From a virus, in the IMG/VR virus record IMGVR_UViG_3300041405_000299, positions 64,001 to 128,000 of that record: a DNA stretch of 64,000 nt, one strand, 5' to 3'. Position 1 is the first letter of the stretch. The number at the start of each line of letters is the position of its first letter. This document shows positions 1 through 7,101 of this stretch, piece after piece. The notes under the pieces were generated by a model. The model saw only the letters and a program-made list of their open reading frames with translations. It was not told where the DNA came from and ran no database searches. Made by a program: the position numbers and the translations under genes.

Positions 1-756
1 ACCCACACGGTTCTTAATGCTCGGATTGGTGGCAATCCACTGACCGGTACCGACGTCAATCAAACCGCCACACTTGTCACAGGACGGACCCTGAGGTTTA
101 CAGATCGCAATGCACGTCTCGTAATCCCGAGGAATGACCCAGTGGTTACAGTGAGTACACTTGGTGGCCCACTCCAGACGGTTGGTCCTGAGCCAGAGTT
201 GCTCCAGCGTATTCGCCGAAGACTTAGACGTGCCAGCCAACACCTTCAGAGCGTACTCCGAGGCGTTCAGGATTTCAAAGATCGGCGGGAGCGCGTCATA
301 GGACACGTCCTGGACTTCGTCGACGGTCAGAAGGTCCGCCATCAGACCACGGATACGGTCGGCGTCGGATTCTGTCTGGGCGTACGACAGGTAAATCTTT
401 GAGCCGTTCGAGAAGGTCTTCTCAAACACGTTGCTCGTGTCGGTCGTTTTACGGAAGTACTTCTTCACAAGCGGGCTTTCCAGGAACGCATCGAGGTAAG
501 CATTCGAGAAACGCTTCGCCTGGATCTGGAACGGGGCGATGTACAGTGAGTTGAAGTACGCACGGCCGATACTCTTGGATACAAGGCGGCCCCCGAGGGA
601 TACGGACTTACCGATCTGACGACCGGCTTTGAAGACCATGATGTCCGGATCAATATCATAGATCTTCGTGAACGGTCTGTAGTTGTCAAAGTCGATCGGC
701 TTACCCTTCAGTTCGAGAAGAGCGGCGGCCAACTGACTGGATGTGGCTTTTTTCAT
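1..756 (-). CDS. terL: Terminase large subunit, N-terminal part (runs off left edge)
   Basis: This is the DNA-packaging motor ATPase, which docks on the portal and cuts and translocates the genome. Read on the minus strand from the ATG at 756, 252 residues are visible and the frame is open to the window edge. The ATPase fold is clear: a Walker A of the terminase type, GRQIGKS, at residues 45-51, and a Walker B ending in acidic DE at 146-147 (LLTVDE). A zinc-ribbon-like insertion follows, with CxxC pairs at C200/C203 and C226/C229, which is unusual between the ATPase and nuclease domains. The nuclease domain should lie beyond the left edge. The start is supported by AGGAG about 8 nt upstream (CAGGAGAAATTCATG). 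Confidence 0.9.
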   Translation of the reverse strand, partial: MKKATSSQLAAALLELKGKPIDFDNYRPFTKIYDIDPDIMVFKAGRQIGKSVSLGGRLVSKSIGRAYFNSLYIAPFQIQAKRFSNAYLDAFLESPLVKKYFRKTTDTSNVFEKTFSNGSKIYLSYAQTESDADRIRGLMADLLTVDEVQDVSYDALPPIFEILNASEYALKVLAGTSKSSANTLEQLWLRTNRLEWATKCTHCNHWVIPRDYETCIAICKPQGPSCDKCGGLIDVGTGQWIATNPSIKNRVG

Positions 757-779
757 GAATTTCTCCTGTGGCTATTCAA

Positions 780-787
780 TATTTTAG
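780..787 (-). promoter_or_regulatory. Putative late promoter box CTAAAATA
   Basis: On the minus strand CTAAAATA lies 24 nt before the terminase start. The same octamer recurs at similar distance before several other minus-strand virion genes (8058, 37971, 41260, 43123; CTAAAATC at 51827). Promoter function is inferred from recurrence and position only. Confidence 0.45.
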
Positions 788-795
788 AATACCTT

Positions 796-805
796 GGTAT
801 AATAA
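796..805 (+). promoter_or_regulatory. Putative promoter box GGTATAATAA for the ubiquitin-like cassette
   Basis: TTGGTATAATAA is a variant of the GGTATAAGTA box found before many plus-strand genes here. TATAAT is a perfect bacterial -10, and a weak TTCAAT lies 17 nt upstream. It is 56 nt before the start of the ubiquitin-like gene. Confidence 0.5.
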
Positions 806-861
806 ACCTGGTGAAGAATACTACCACCGTAAAACTAAACTTAACTTAATAAGGAAACACC

Positions 862-1251
862 ATGTCTACTATCACTTCTACTGTTGTTCACATTCCTGGC
901 CGCGACGCTCGTACTCTGGACGGCATGGATTTGACTAAAGAAGACGCAGCACGTCAGTTCGACCAGGCTTTCCAGACAGCGTCTATGGACGTTCGTGATG
1001 ACGTGGTTGATGGCGTTCGCCACATTTACTTCACCCGCCGTACCGGTACCAAAGGTGCGGAAATCAGCTCTACCGTTGTTCACATTCCTGGCCGTGACGC
1101 CCGTACTCTGGACGGCATGGATCTGACCAAAGAAGACGCAGCGCGTCAGTTTGATCAAGCGTTCCAGACTGCATCTATGGACGTTCGCGATGACGTAGTT
1201 GACGGCGTGCGTCACATCTACTTCACCCGTCGTACCGGTACTAAAGGCTAA
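862..1251 (+). CDS. Tandem (two-module) ubiquitin-like protein, PRTRC protein C-like
   Basis: A protein of 129 aa made of two consecutive modules of about 64 aa. Module 1 ends at G65 and module 2 at the C-terminal G129, both with the sequence RRTGTKG. From the STVVHIPGRD stretch to the terminal glycine the two modules are identical over 60 residues, yet their DNA differs at 21 synonymous codon positions, so the protein is under strong selection. Each module is the size of a beta-grasp ubiquitin-like domain, and a GTKG end is how I recall the PRTRC system protein C family. The downstream E2-like, JAMM and E1-like genes fit a modifier role. The last residue is already glycine, so only the internal junction would need cutting, presumably by the JAMM protein. 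The start has AAGGAA upstream. A terminator follows, separating it from the enzymes. Tandem poly-ubiquitin-like genes are known in bacterial operons; the assignment here is by motif and context. Confidence 0.75.
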   Translation: MSTITSTVVHIPGRDARTLDGMDLTKEDAARQFDQAFQTASMDVRDDVVDGVRHIYFTRRTGTKGAEISSTVVHIPGRDARTLDGMDLTKEDAARQFDQAFQTASMDVRDDVVDGVRHIYFTRRTGTKG

Positions 1252-1270
1252 GCCACTCGGCTTGGTCTAA

Positions 1271-1302
1271 AAGAGGAGCCCATTGGGCTCCTTTTCTTTT
1301 TT
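1271..1302 (+). terminator. Intrinsic terminator after the ubiquitin-like gene
   Basis: Stem GGAGCCC-ATT-GGGCTCC (1275-1291) followed by a T-rich tract. It lies between the modifier gene and the five genes behind it, so read-through would set a lower level for the enzymes than for the modifier. Confidence 0.8.
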
Positions 1303-1318
1303 AGTCACTGGAGGCTTT

Positions 1319-2287
1319 ATGTCCCAACCCCTATTCTCCCCGTCGTCTCCAGATGCCTTAAGGCATCTTTACCAAGAGCCATCCGATACCCATAACTTCC
1401 AAGCTATCGTCGAGCACATCACTACCGATGGCCTGGGCGTTCGTGTTAATCGCAATGGTTATACGGATAGTGCGAGCACTGAGTATAACTTCGGCCCTAT
1501 CTCCGGTGGTGAAACCCAGCAGAATCTCAACGCTTTGGAAAACTGGATTCGTTACCTGAACATGTCCGCCGAAGTGATAACCCTTGGGCTGTTCCGTGAA
1601 CGCTTAACACCTCACGTGCAGGCTGATAACCGCTCGGTGGCCGCAGCTTTCAACCGTCTGAACCACGACAGTGTTAATGCCATGCTTTCTATGATGGTGG
1701 GTTACATCGGGAAGGATATCAAATTACCGCTCCGAGCGCTAGGACCGATAGTGAATGGCTCGTGGTCTCACTATGAAGATCCTGATATCCGTTACACCGA
1801 AGATCAAACTGGCACTTACCATACGCTGTTACCACAGGGAGTGAGCGACGTACGCACCATTTCGTGTTACCTCGAAGATCAGCCGGTAGTCCGCCGCTAC
1901 CTGCGTTATATCGACAGCATTGCCCGTCGCCACGGTATCCGTTTGGTGTATCTCCCTAAACATTTTGCCCATTTGGAAGAAATCGACACGGTATCCAGCC
2001 CAACGCTTCATGTTGAGGATGGTGCAATGCGTCGTCGTATCAACCTGCCAGATGGCTACAAGGCCCTGTTCGTTTCACTGGCCTTCGACTACCGGGCATT
2101 CTCCCACCTGACTTTAGCCGAAACCGCCGTTCAACCTGAGCAACGTCAGAGGGAACCGGATGCCATGTGTTACGGTCCGGTGTTTGTAGAATACCTGGAC
2201 TCTATTATTCAAGTCCTCAAACAGCTGGGAGGTTTCTCCTCATGCAAGATCTTTTACAAGGCCTTCAGAACGCACGCGAGATCGTAG
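1319..2287 (+). CDS. Unknown protein of the ubiquitin-like cassette (PRTRC-F position)
   Basis: 322 aa. I chose ATG 1319, preceded by CTGGAGG, over an in-frame TTG inside the upstream terminator. I do not recognise a domain. The protein is soluble looking, without signal peptide or membrane segment. It sits between the modifier gene and the E2-like gene, the position held by protein F in PRTRC cassettes as I remember them (order C-F-B-A-ThiF), so it may be a diverged F homologue or a substrate or adaptor. Its 3' end overlaps the next gene by 46 nt, showing tight coupling. Confidence 0.7.
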   Translation: MSQPLFSPSSPDALRHLYQEPSDTHNFQAIVEHITTDGLGVRVNRNGYTDSASTEYNFGPISGGETQQNLNALENWIRYLNMSAEVITLGLFRERLTPHVQADNRSVAAAFNRLNHDSVNAMLSMMVGYIGKDIKLPLRALGPIVNGSWSHYEDPDIRYTEDQTGTYHTLLPQGVSDVRTISCYLEDQPVVRRYLRYIDSIARRHGIRLVYLPKHFAHLEEIDTVSSPTLHVEDGAMRRRINLPDGYKALFVSLAFDYRAFSHLTLAETAVQPEQRQREPDAMCYGPVFVEYLDSIIQVLKQLGGFSSCKIFYKAFRTHARS

Positions 2288-2487
2288 CCAGCGGGCCCGT
2301 TGTAATGGAAGAGATTCAGCGTCAATTGATGGCGGTCGAATCCCCTCTGGAACGTATGATGCTGCTTCGCAACATTCAGTTCCGCATCACTCGTCGAGCA
2401 CCTGATTCAGGCCGCCGTGGTCGTAACTCTGCCACGCCGGACTTCGGGGCTTATCGTCAAGTCCGCACTAAGAGTAACTACGTATGA
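2242..2487 (+). CDS. Small basic protein of the ubiquitin-like cassette, unknown
   Basis: 81 aa starting at ATG 2242 behind GGGAGG. The first half is predicted helical (DLLQGLQNAREIV, then EEIQRQLMAVESPLERMMLL). The second half is arginine-rich and probably flexible (RITRRAPDSGRRGRN). It overlaps the preceding gene by 46 nt, and its last 4 nt (ATGA) overlap the E2-like gene, so it is translationally coupled. There is no recognised family. Its place makes it a candidate adaptor or ligase-like factor, or a target, of the conjugation system; this is speculation. Confidence 0.65.
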   Translation: MQDLLQGLQNAREIVASGPVVMEEIQRQLMAVESPLERMMLLRNIQFRITRRAPDSGRRGRNSATPDFGAYRQVRTKSNYV

Positions 2488-3284
2488 GCAATAATGAAGG
2501 GATTACCGTTACCCTCTTTGACAGTCATGTTCGTGTTCCTAATGGCATGGGTGCCAATAAAAACATTTCGTTGACCGACTTCGTTGCCGAGCTGCAGCGT
2601 GTCGCCACCGGTGGTGAACAGCAACGGGAACCTCTGCGGGCTTTTCGCCTGCCGAATGAAGCCCTGAGCATCAAAGTAAATCGCAACGAGCTGCATATCC
2701 TGATGTACTTCCCGGAGCGTATCCACGATCTGCAGTACATCCCGAACCGCTCTCGTGACGGCCGCGGTACGTATTCCTGTCCGATTCCACCAACGGTCAT
2801 TTTCTGTAAGCTGCAGCATAATAGCAGCAACAACAAGTGGACCCTGGAGCAAGTCAAGTGGTTCTGTACTGATTACAAAGAAGATGAAGTACCGAGCCTG
2901 GAAGACTGGGGTACTAACCCTCAGAACCACCGTAACCACCTGTGGCCGCTGCCATTCCCTAACCAGTATGGTGATGGCAACATGTGTGTCGGTGCGAACT
3001 CCTACCGTACGCTCTATGAGCCGGACCTTCGTGGTTTGAACGAACTGTATCACCACGTGCTGCTGGCCTCGCCGTTTAACGACGACCTAGGCACGCGTAC
3101 GAAAGATGGTTGGGAACCTATCCGTTTGTTCCGGTTCCTGAAGGATAAACCTACGTTTCCGTTTGAAATTCTCCCGGGACATCCGGGAACTATTAACCGT
3201 GCTGAAGCTGAAGCGGCCGATGAGGCCAGCGATGAAGATGAAGACGACAATGACAACGACGATTGGGATGGAGAAGAAGAATGA
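2484..3284 (+). CDS. E2-like ubiquitin-conjugating protein (PRTRC protein B / prokaryotic E2 family D-like)
   Basis: 266 aa. Residues 155-170 read PLPFPNQYGDGNMCVG, which follows the E2 active-site pattern (PN...G.hChG), making Cys168 the candidate thioester residue. A hydrophobic strand pattern and a proline-rich stretch (PIPPTVIF, 100-107) precede it, as in E2 folds. The C-terminal 27 residues are almost all acidic (DEDEDDNDNDD), an unusual tail that could dock partners. The gene lies directly upstream of the JAMM gene with an ATGA overlap. In PRTRC cassettes protein B holds this place and is assigned to an E2-like family. Identification rests on the Cys motif and gene order, so a structure prediction would be the test. 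Confidence 0.7.
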   Translation: MSNNEGITVTLFDSHVRVPNGMGANKNISLTDFVAELQRVATGGEQQREPLRAFRLPNEALSIKVNRNELHILMYFPERIHDLQYIPNRSRDGRGTYSCPIPPTVIFCKLQHNSSNNKWTLEQVKWFCTDYKEDEVPSLEDWGTNPQNHRNHLWPLPFPNQYGDGNMCVGANSYRTLYEPDLRGLNELYHHVLLASPFNDDLGTRTKDGWEPIRLFRFLKDKPTFPFEILPGHPGTINRAEAEAADEASDEDEDDNDNDDWDGEEE

Positions 3285-4477
3285 GCACTAATGGCGTAAT
3301 TGAACTGGTACCTTTCATGAATTCACTGGTCACCGAAGATGCTTTCTTCGTGGGTGGCGACTTCCTGCAGAACCCGATTGTCCACGTGCTGGGCAAAGAC
3401 GGTGCGCTTTACCGTTATAACCAATTCTCTCTGGGCCGTTCTTCACTGATCAAAGTGGCGGATACCCCAATCAAGCTCGGTGCGTCCAAGCTTAAGCCTT
3501 ACCTGAACCCGCTGGTGAACAACCAGAAAATCCCTGTGCAGATGCTGCATGACATCCTGGAATTCTTCAAGAAAGTCATGACCATGATCGGCACCGGTGG
3601 TAAGCACGGTGAGTACGAAGCTATGGCCCACATTGTGTGGAACAAAACTTCCCAGTCTTACCGTGTTGCTATTCCGACGCAGAAAGTCTCCAAGGCCCGC
3701 GTGGCATACGACTGGACTCACGTGAAGGAAGATGAAGAGGTTATCCTCGACATTCACTCTCACAACACCATGGACGCGTTCTTCTCTGGCGTTGATGAAG
3801 CCGATGACAAAACCTATGCCGGTATTTCCGGTGTGGCCGGACAGCTGGATAAAGCTACTCCGAAAGTCATCTGGCGCTTCAATGCGTACGCGGACAAAGT
3901 GGGCAATCTCGATATGGGGGATTTCTTCGCGATGCCGGAAAAGTCTGTATCGCCGGAAGTGGACACCTGGATGGGAAACGTGGAAGTGCAGACGTACTCA
4001 GCACCAGCCTACAACTACCGCAATCCAGGCAGTACTTCGAAAGTGTTCGGTGGTGGATCACTTGCCGGCGCTGGCTCAGGAAAGTTAAACCGCTTTGATG
4101 ATGAAGTGCTGAGCGAGCAGGAGGAAAGCTGGAATGCCCGATTTCGCGGCACGGGCGAGACGGGAGCGTCGACGGGTTTTGGGTCCGCGAGATCTGAAGC
4201 GCTAGACTTTCTAGACCCGGAATTCCATAACAGCAACCTATTAGGCATGGGGATCGACGCGGACACCCCCTGGGATGACGTCGTAACGGATTTGGTAAAT
4301 TCCGTCTACAACGAAGATGACGACGAAATGAACGCTGCGGTTGCCAAAGAGCTGGCGAACAATGTCGTTGATGATGAAGTCCTGTTCCAGGAAGGCATCT
4401 TTGTTGTTACTACTGCGAGTGAAGCCCGCAAGGTCATTGCTCGTTTGAATAAAGATTTTGATATTCGGAGTGCGTAA
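3281..4477 (+). CDS. JAMM/JAB metalloprotease (deubiquitinase-like; PRTRC protein A-like)
   Basis: 398 aa; ATG 3281 overlaps the E2-like stop. The zinc-binding JAMM signature is complete: HSH at 159-161, seven residues, Ser169, two residues, Asp172 (HSHNTMDAFFSGVD). A glutamate at 111 or 113 (HGEYEAM) lies on the upstream strand. These residues hold the zinc and the catalytic water in Rpn11- and AMSH-type isopeptidases. The likely jobs are cutting the two-module modifier after G65 and removing it from targets. About 200 further residues follow the JAMM core (from 200), rich in Gly/Ser and acidic residues, with no recognised domain. The stop overlaps the E1-like start (TAATG). Confidence 0.88.
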   Translation: MSTNGVIELVPFMNSLVTEDAFFVGGDFLQNPIVHVLGKDGALYRYNQFSLGRSSLIKVADTPIKLGASKLKPYLNPLVNNQKIPVQMLHDILEFFKKVMTMIGTGGKHGEYEAMAHIVWNKTSQSYRVAIPTQKVSKARVAYDWTHVKEDEEVILDIHSHNTMDAFFSGVDEADDKTYAGISGVAGQLDKATPKVIWRFNAYADKVGNLDMGDFFAMPEKSVSPEVDTWMGNVEVQTYSAPAYNYRNPGSTSKVFGGGSLAGAGSGKLNRFDDEVLSEQEESWNARFRGTGETGASTGFGSARSEALDFLDPEFHNSNLLGMGIDADTPWDDVVTDLVNSVYNEDDDEMNAAVAKELANNVVDDEVLFQEGIFVVTTASEARKVIARLNKDFDIRSA

Positions 4478-5526
4478 TGTTTTCCTACAAAAACCGTCAG
4501 ATCATGAACAATGTGGTGGTTGTAGGCTGTGGCGGCACAGGTGGCCGCCTACTGCCAATGCTTGGCCAGATTATGTCACGCGGTCAGTGGAATGATCTGG
4601 TACCTACCATCACGCTGATTGATGGCGACGAGGTTGAAGTCAAAAACCTTACCCGCCAGAACTTTATCGTGGATGACGTAGGCCGTAATAAAGCCGAGTG
4701 TTTAGCGGAACGTTATGGCTCTGCGTTTGAAATCCCGATTGTGTGTGTACCGCGTTACTTTGAAGGCAGCGAAAACTTCACCCGTTGGTTGGCCGGTAAC
4801 GTACCGGAAAGCATGCGTCGTTTGGTGTGCGAACGCCCGACGACCTTCTTCCTGTGCGTTGACAATATGAAGGCTCGCTTTGAGATCATCCAAGCAATCC
4901 TCTACGCTACGTTGGCGTCTGACGTCGAGCACCTGATCATCGATGCCGGCAATGAGAACACCTACGGTCAAACCCGTGTGTATTCCTCTCGTGTGCTGTC
5001 GGGGTCGGATGTTTCCGGTGAATACGTGGCTCTTAACCACTTAGATCGTCTGGTGCCGAAAGAAACCGGTAGCACTATCCCTCTGCCTTACATTCCGTGT
5101 CCTATGGCGGAGTATCTGCGTGCTTCTGGTTATCAGGGCAACCCAGATGCTTCCTGTGCGGATCTGGAACAAACGGCAGCGGTAAATGCGGTAATGGCAA
5201 TGTCCATGTTCCAAATCTTCCAGAACATCTACATGATGATGCCGCTGAAAGTGGAAACGTGGTTCTATGACATTCACAACGGTAACGAGCAGGTGCGTTT
5301 TGACCGGAGCTGGCTGGAAGACGTGTTCAACGGGAACCGTTATAAAGTCGGTCGTGATGAAGATACTCGAATCTATCCAGTATCGACGAGAACAATGAAG
5401 AGCATCTACGATTCTAGCCACATGCATCTGTGGGGTGAAATCGAAGCGAGCATTGACAGTCAGTTGGAAGCGGGTACGCTCGAAAGAGTTTCCCCGCAGA
5501 TGGCTGAGATCTTGGGTATCAGTTAA
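4477..5526 (+). CDS. E1-like ThiF-family activating enzyme (PRTRC ThiF-like)
   Basis: 349 aa. A Rossmann adenylation domain is clear: glycine loop GCGGTGG at 17-23, ID-G-D at 49-51, the ThiF/E1 arginine in NLTRQNF at 57-63, and DVGRNKAE at 67-74 with the conserved lysine. The C-terminal part has SCADLEQTAAVNAV with Cys227, a plausible thioester cysteine in the position seen in related E1-like proteins. It would adenylate the GTKG terminus of the modifier and pass it to the E2-like protein. It is translationally coupled to the JAMM gene and ends the operon. The next gene is convergent with a 4-nt overlap and no visible terminator between them. Confidence 0.9.
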   Translation: MFSYKNRQIMNNVVVVGCGGTGGRLLPMLGQIMSRGQWNDLVPTITLIDGDEVEVKNLTRQNFIVDDVGRNKAECLAERYGSAFEIPIVCVPRYFEGSENFTRWLAGNVPESMRRLVCERPTTFFLCVDNMKARFEIIQAILYATLASDVEHLIIDAGNENTYGQTRVYSSRVLSGSDVSGEYVALNHLDRLVPKETGSTIPLPYIPCPMAEYLRASGYQGNPDASCADLEQTAAVNAVMAMSMFQIFQNIYMMMPLKVETWFYDIHNGNEQVRFDRSWLEDVFNGNRYKVGRDEDTRIYPVSTRTMKSIYDSSHMHLWGEIEASIDSQLEAGTLERVSPQMAEILGIS

Positions 5527-5756
5527 GCCTCAAGATCGGCCCGGCGTTCCCGTGTAGCTTTGTCGGGGGAATCAGAGACGGAATACACCCCGATTTCTGT
5601 TCCTTCGACATTGTACATGCGGAGAATGCCGGCTTTCTTATCCCACTGCCAGGAGCCCATTGTGGCTCCCTGCAGTTCACTCAGGAAGTCCAAACCCTTT
5701 TTTACATCGGAATGGAGGTCTTCCAGTTTGGCCATTACATCATCAATCGTTGCCAT
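5523..5756 (-). CDS. Small unknown protein, last gene of a minus-strand virion operon
   Basis: 77 aa. I chose ATG 5756 (GGAGCGAG upstream; TAATG overlap with the preceding gene) instead of a longer in-frame ORF. The N-terminal half is a probable amphipathic helix (DDVMAKLEDLHSDVKKGLDFL). The C-terminal half is beta-like (GSWQWDKKAGILRMYNVEG). No family is recognised. It is the fourth gene in a coupled run beginning at 8027. Confidence 0.65.
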   Translation of the reverse strand: MATIDDVMAKLEDLHSDVKKGLDFLSELQGATMGSWQWDKKAGILRMYNVEGTEIGVYSVSDSPDKATRERRADLEA

Positions 5757-6238
5757 TACACTCGCTCCATTGCTAAGGCGTACAGACGAATAGCTTTCGC
5801 CCGATCCGCTTTCTGCTCTTCGCTTTCCCACTGGTTCTCAAACGGAGCCGTGATAAAGTCGAACGGTGGCGGTGCTGACCCGAAGCCTTCATCCTGCAGG
5901 ATGTAGTGGCAGACGGTCTGAATGGCATTCGAATACTCCAAACCTGGCAGGATTCTTTTTAGCTCCATCAGACCCCAAGCCAGTTCCAGCACGTTAGGCA
6001 TGTAGGCAACCGTCGGGTCTACCGCGTGGGCGTTAGCCGCTTCCACGAACCGCAGGAAGTACGACGCGTCCTGTTCAAACAGGTGCGGGTGCTCGCCTAC
6101 GGCACGCAGAATGGTAAGCTGTGAAAGCATCACCGGTGTCAGCACGTGGCCAAGGTCCAGAGAGATGGTTTCCAGCTCGAGCTCAGGCCAATCAGGCCCA
6201 TAACGTTTATCCAGTGACGCTTTCAGTTTGCTTAGCAT
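5756..6238 (-). CDS. Unknown protein in minus-strand virion operon
   Basis: 160 aa, largely helical and soluble. The start ATG overlaps the end of the upstream gene (TGTAAATG) and its own stop overlaps the next start. I recognise no domain. The aromatic and proline-rich C-terminal third (APPPFDFITAPFENQW) may be an extended contact arm. Context with the terminase and other late genes suggests a virion or assembly role. Confidence 0.7.
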   Translation of the reverse strand: MLSKLKASLDKRYGPDWPELELETISLDLGHVLTPVMLSQLTILRAVGEHPHLFEQDASYFLRFVEAANAHAVDPTVAYMPNVLELAWGLMELKRILPGLEYSNAIQTVCHYILQDEGFGSAPPPFDFITAPFENQWESEEQKADRAKAIRLYALAMERV

Positions 6239-7101
6239 TTACACAGTCTCGCCAGTAGTTGTTTTTCAGGCAGTGGCAGGGCTTCCACACCACGCTTAAG
6301 GTTCATCAGGTCTCCACTCAGGAGATCCGCAATGTCATCACCGATCATCGACTGTACTTGGTCCTTCGGCAGGCCTTGCAGAGTAACCGCAGGAACCGAC
6401 TTGCTGCCCAGGTTCACAATGATAGAGCGATCAATGGCCACTTTGGTGATCATGAAGGCATCTTTGTAGAAGTCACCGAGGTATCCCGCTTTCTTCTCAA
6501 AGTGAACCACTGAGCCAGCCAGGGCACGGTTCTCTTCGACGGTCAAGGCGTCCGGGTTAGTACCGCGGAACACTTCTGCCAGTTTGGTGAACTCAGAACG
6601 TCCAGTCACTCGGGCACGGTGCTCGAGGGCCATCAGAGCAGCTTCTTTGTTCAGTTTGCCTGCACCGGCGTACAGACGAACGGTGTCAGATTTCAGTTCT
6701 TCAGAGTAGTTATCATACAGGGCTGCAGACTGGCTCGCAACCTTCTCGATATCCATGAAGCCTGAACATTTGGATTCAATGATGGCCTCAGCGGTACGGA
6801 GCTCATACTCAATACCACGGGCTTCTTCTGCACGAGCAGACGCAGCTTTTTCCATTTGGCCACTCAGACGACGAACTTCATCACCGACGCCATAGAGACG
6901 CACGGCTTTAGTAACCCGAGCGACATCGTCATAGTCCACAACCTGTCCAGCAACCTTCGTTAAGAAGTTGATTTCCAGAGCTGATGCAACAGTACTGTCC
7001 CGATCTTTGGTAGGGAAGTCTTCTTCCACATACGCACGTTTGATGAATCCTGAAGCTTCGGGAACAAGCTCAAGGACGCTTTTGATAGCATGAAGTGACA
7101 T
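6232..7101 (-). CDS. Probable virion protein with repeated h-x-K-x-A motifs
   Basis: 289 aa, mostly alpha-helical, no recognised family. It carries about eight copies of a hydrophobic-x-K-x-A motif spread along its length (LTKVAG, MEKAAS, IEKVAS, LNKEAA, FTKLAE, FEKKAG, ITKVAI and FIKRA). The same motif marks several head proteins between 30 and 38 kb, which ties this gene to the virion set. Start ATG 7101 overlaps the preceding stop (TAATG). Confidence 0.7.
   Translation of the reverse strand: MSLHAIKSVLELVPEASGFIKRAYVEEDFPTKDRDSTVASALEINFLTKVAGQVVDYDDVARVTKAVRLYGVGDEVRRLSGQMEKAASARAEEARGIEYELRTAEAIIESKCSGFMDIEKVASQSAALYDNYSEELKSDTVRLYAGAGKLNKEAALMALEHRARVTGRSEFTKLAEVFRGTNPDALTVEENRALAGSVVHFEKKAGYLGDFYKDAFMITKVAIDRSIIVNLGSKSVPAVTLQGLPKDQVQSMIGDDIADLLSGDLMNLKRGVEALPLPEKQLLARLCKC

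Noticed and set aside
841-1215. Antisense ORF of 124 codons opposite the ubiquitin-like gene, also repeated
   Set aside because: It mirrors the duplication on the other strand, has no ribosome site, and the synonymous-only differences fit the plus frame.
1283-1318. Upstream TTG extension of the 1319 gene
   Set aside because: It starts inside the terminator stem and lacks a ribosome site; ATG 1319 has GGAGG.
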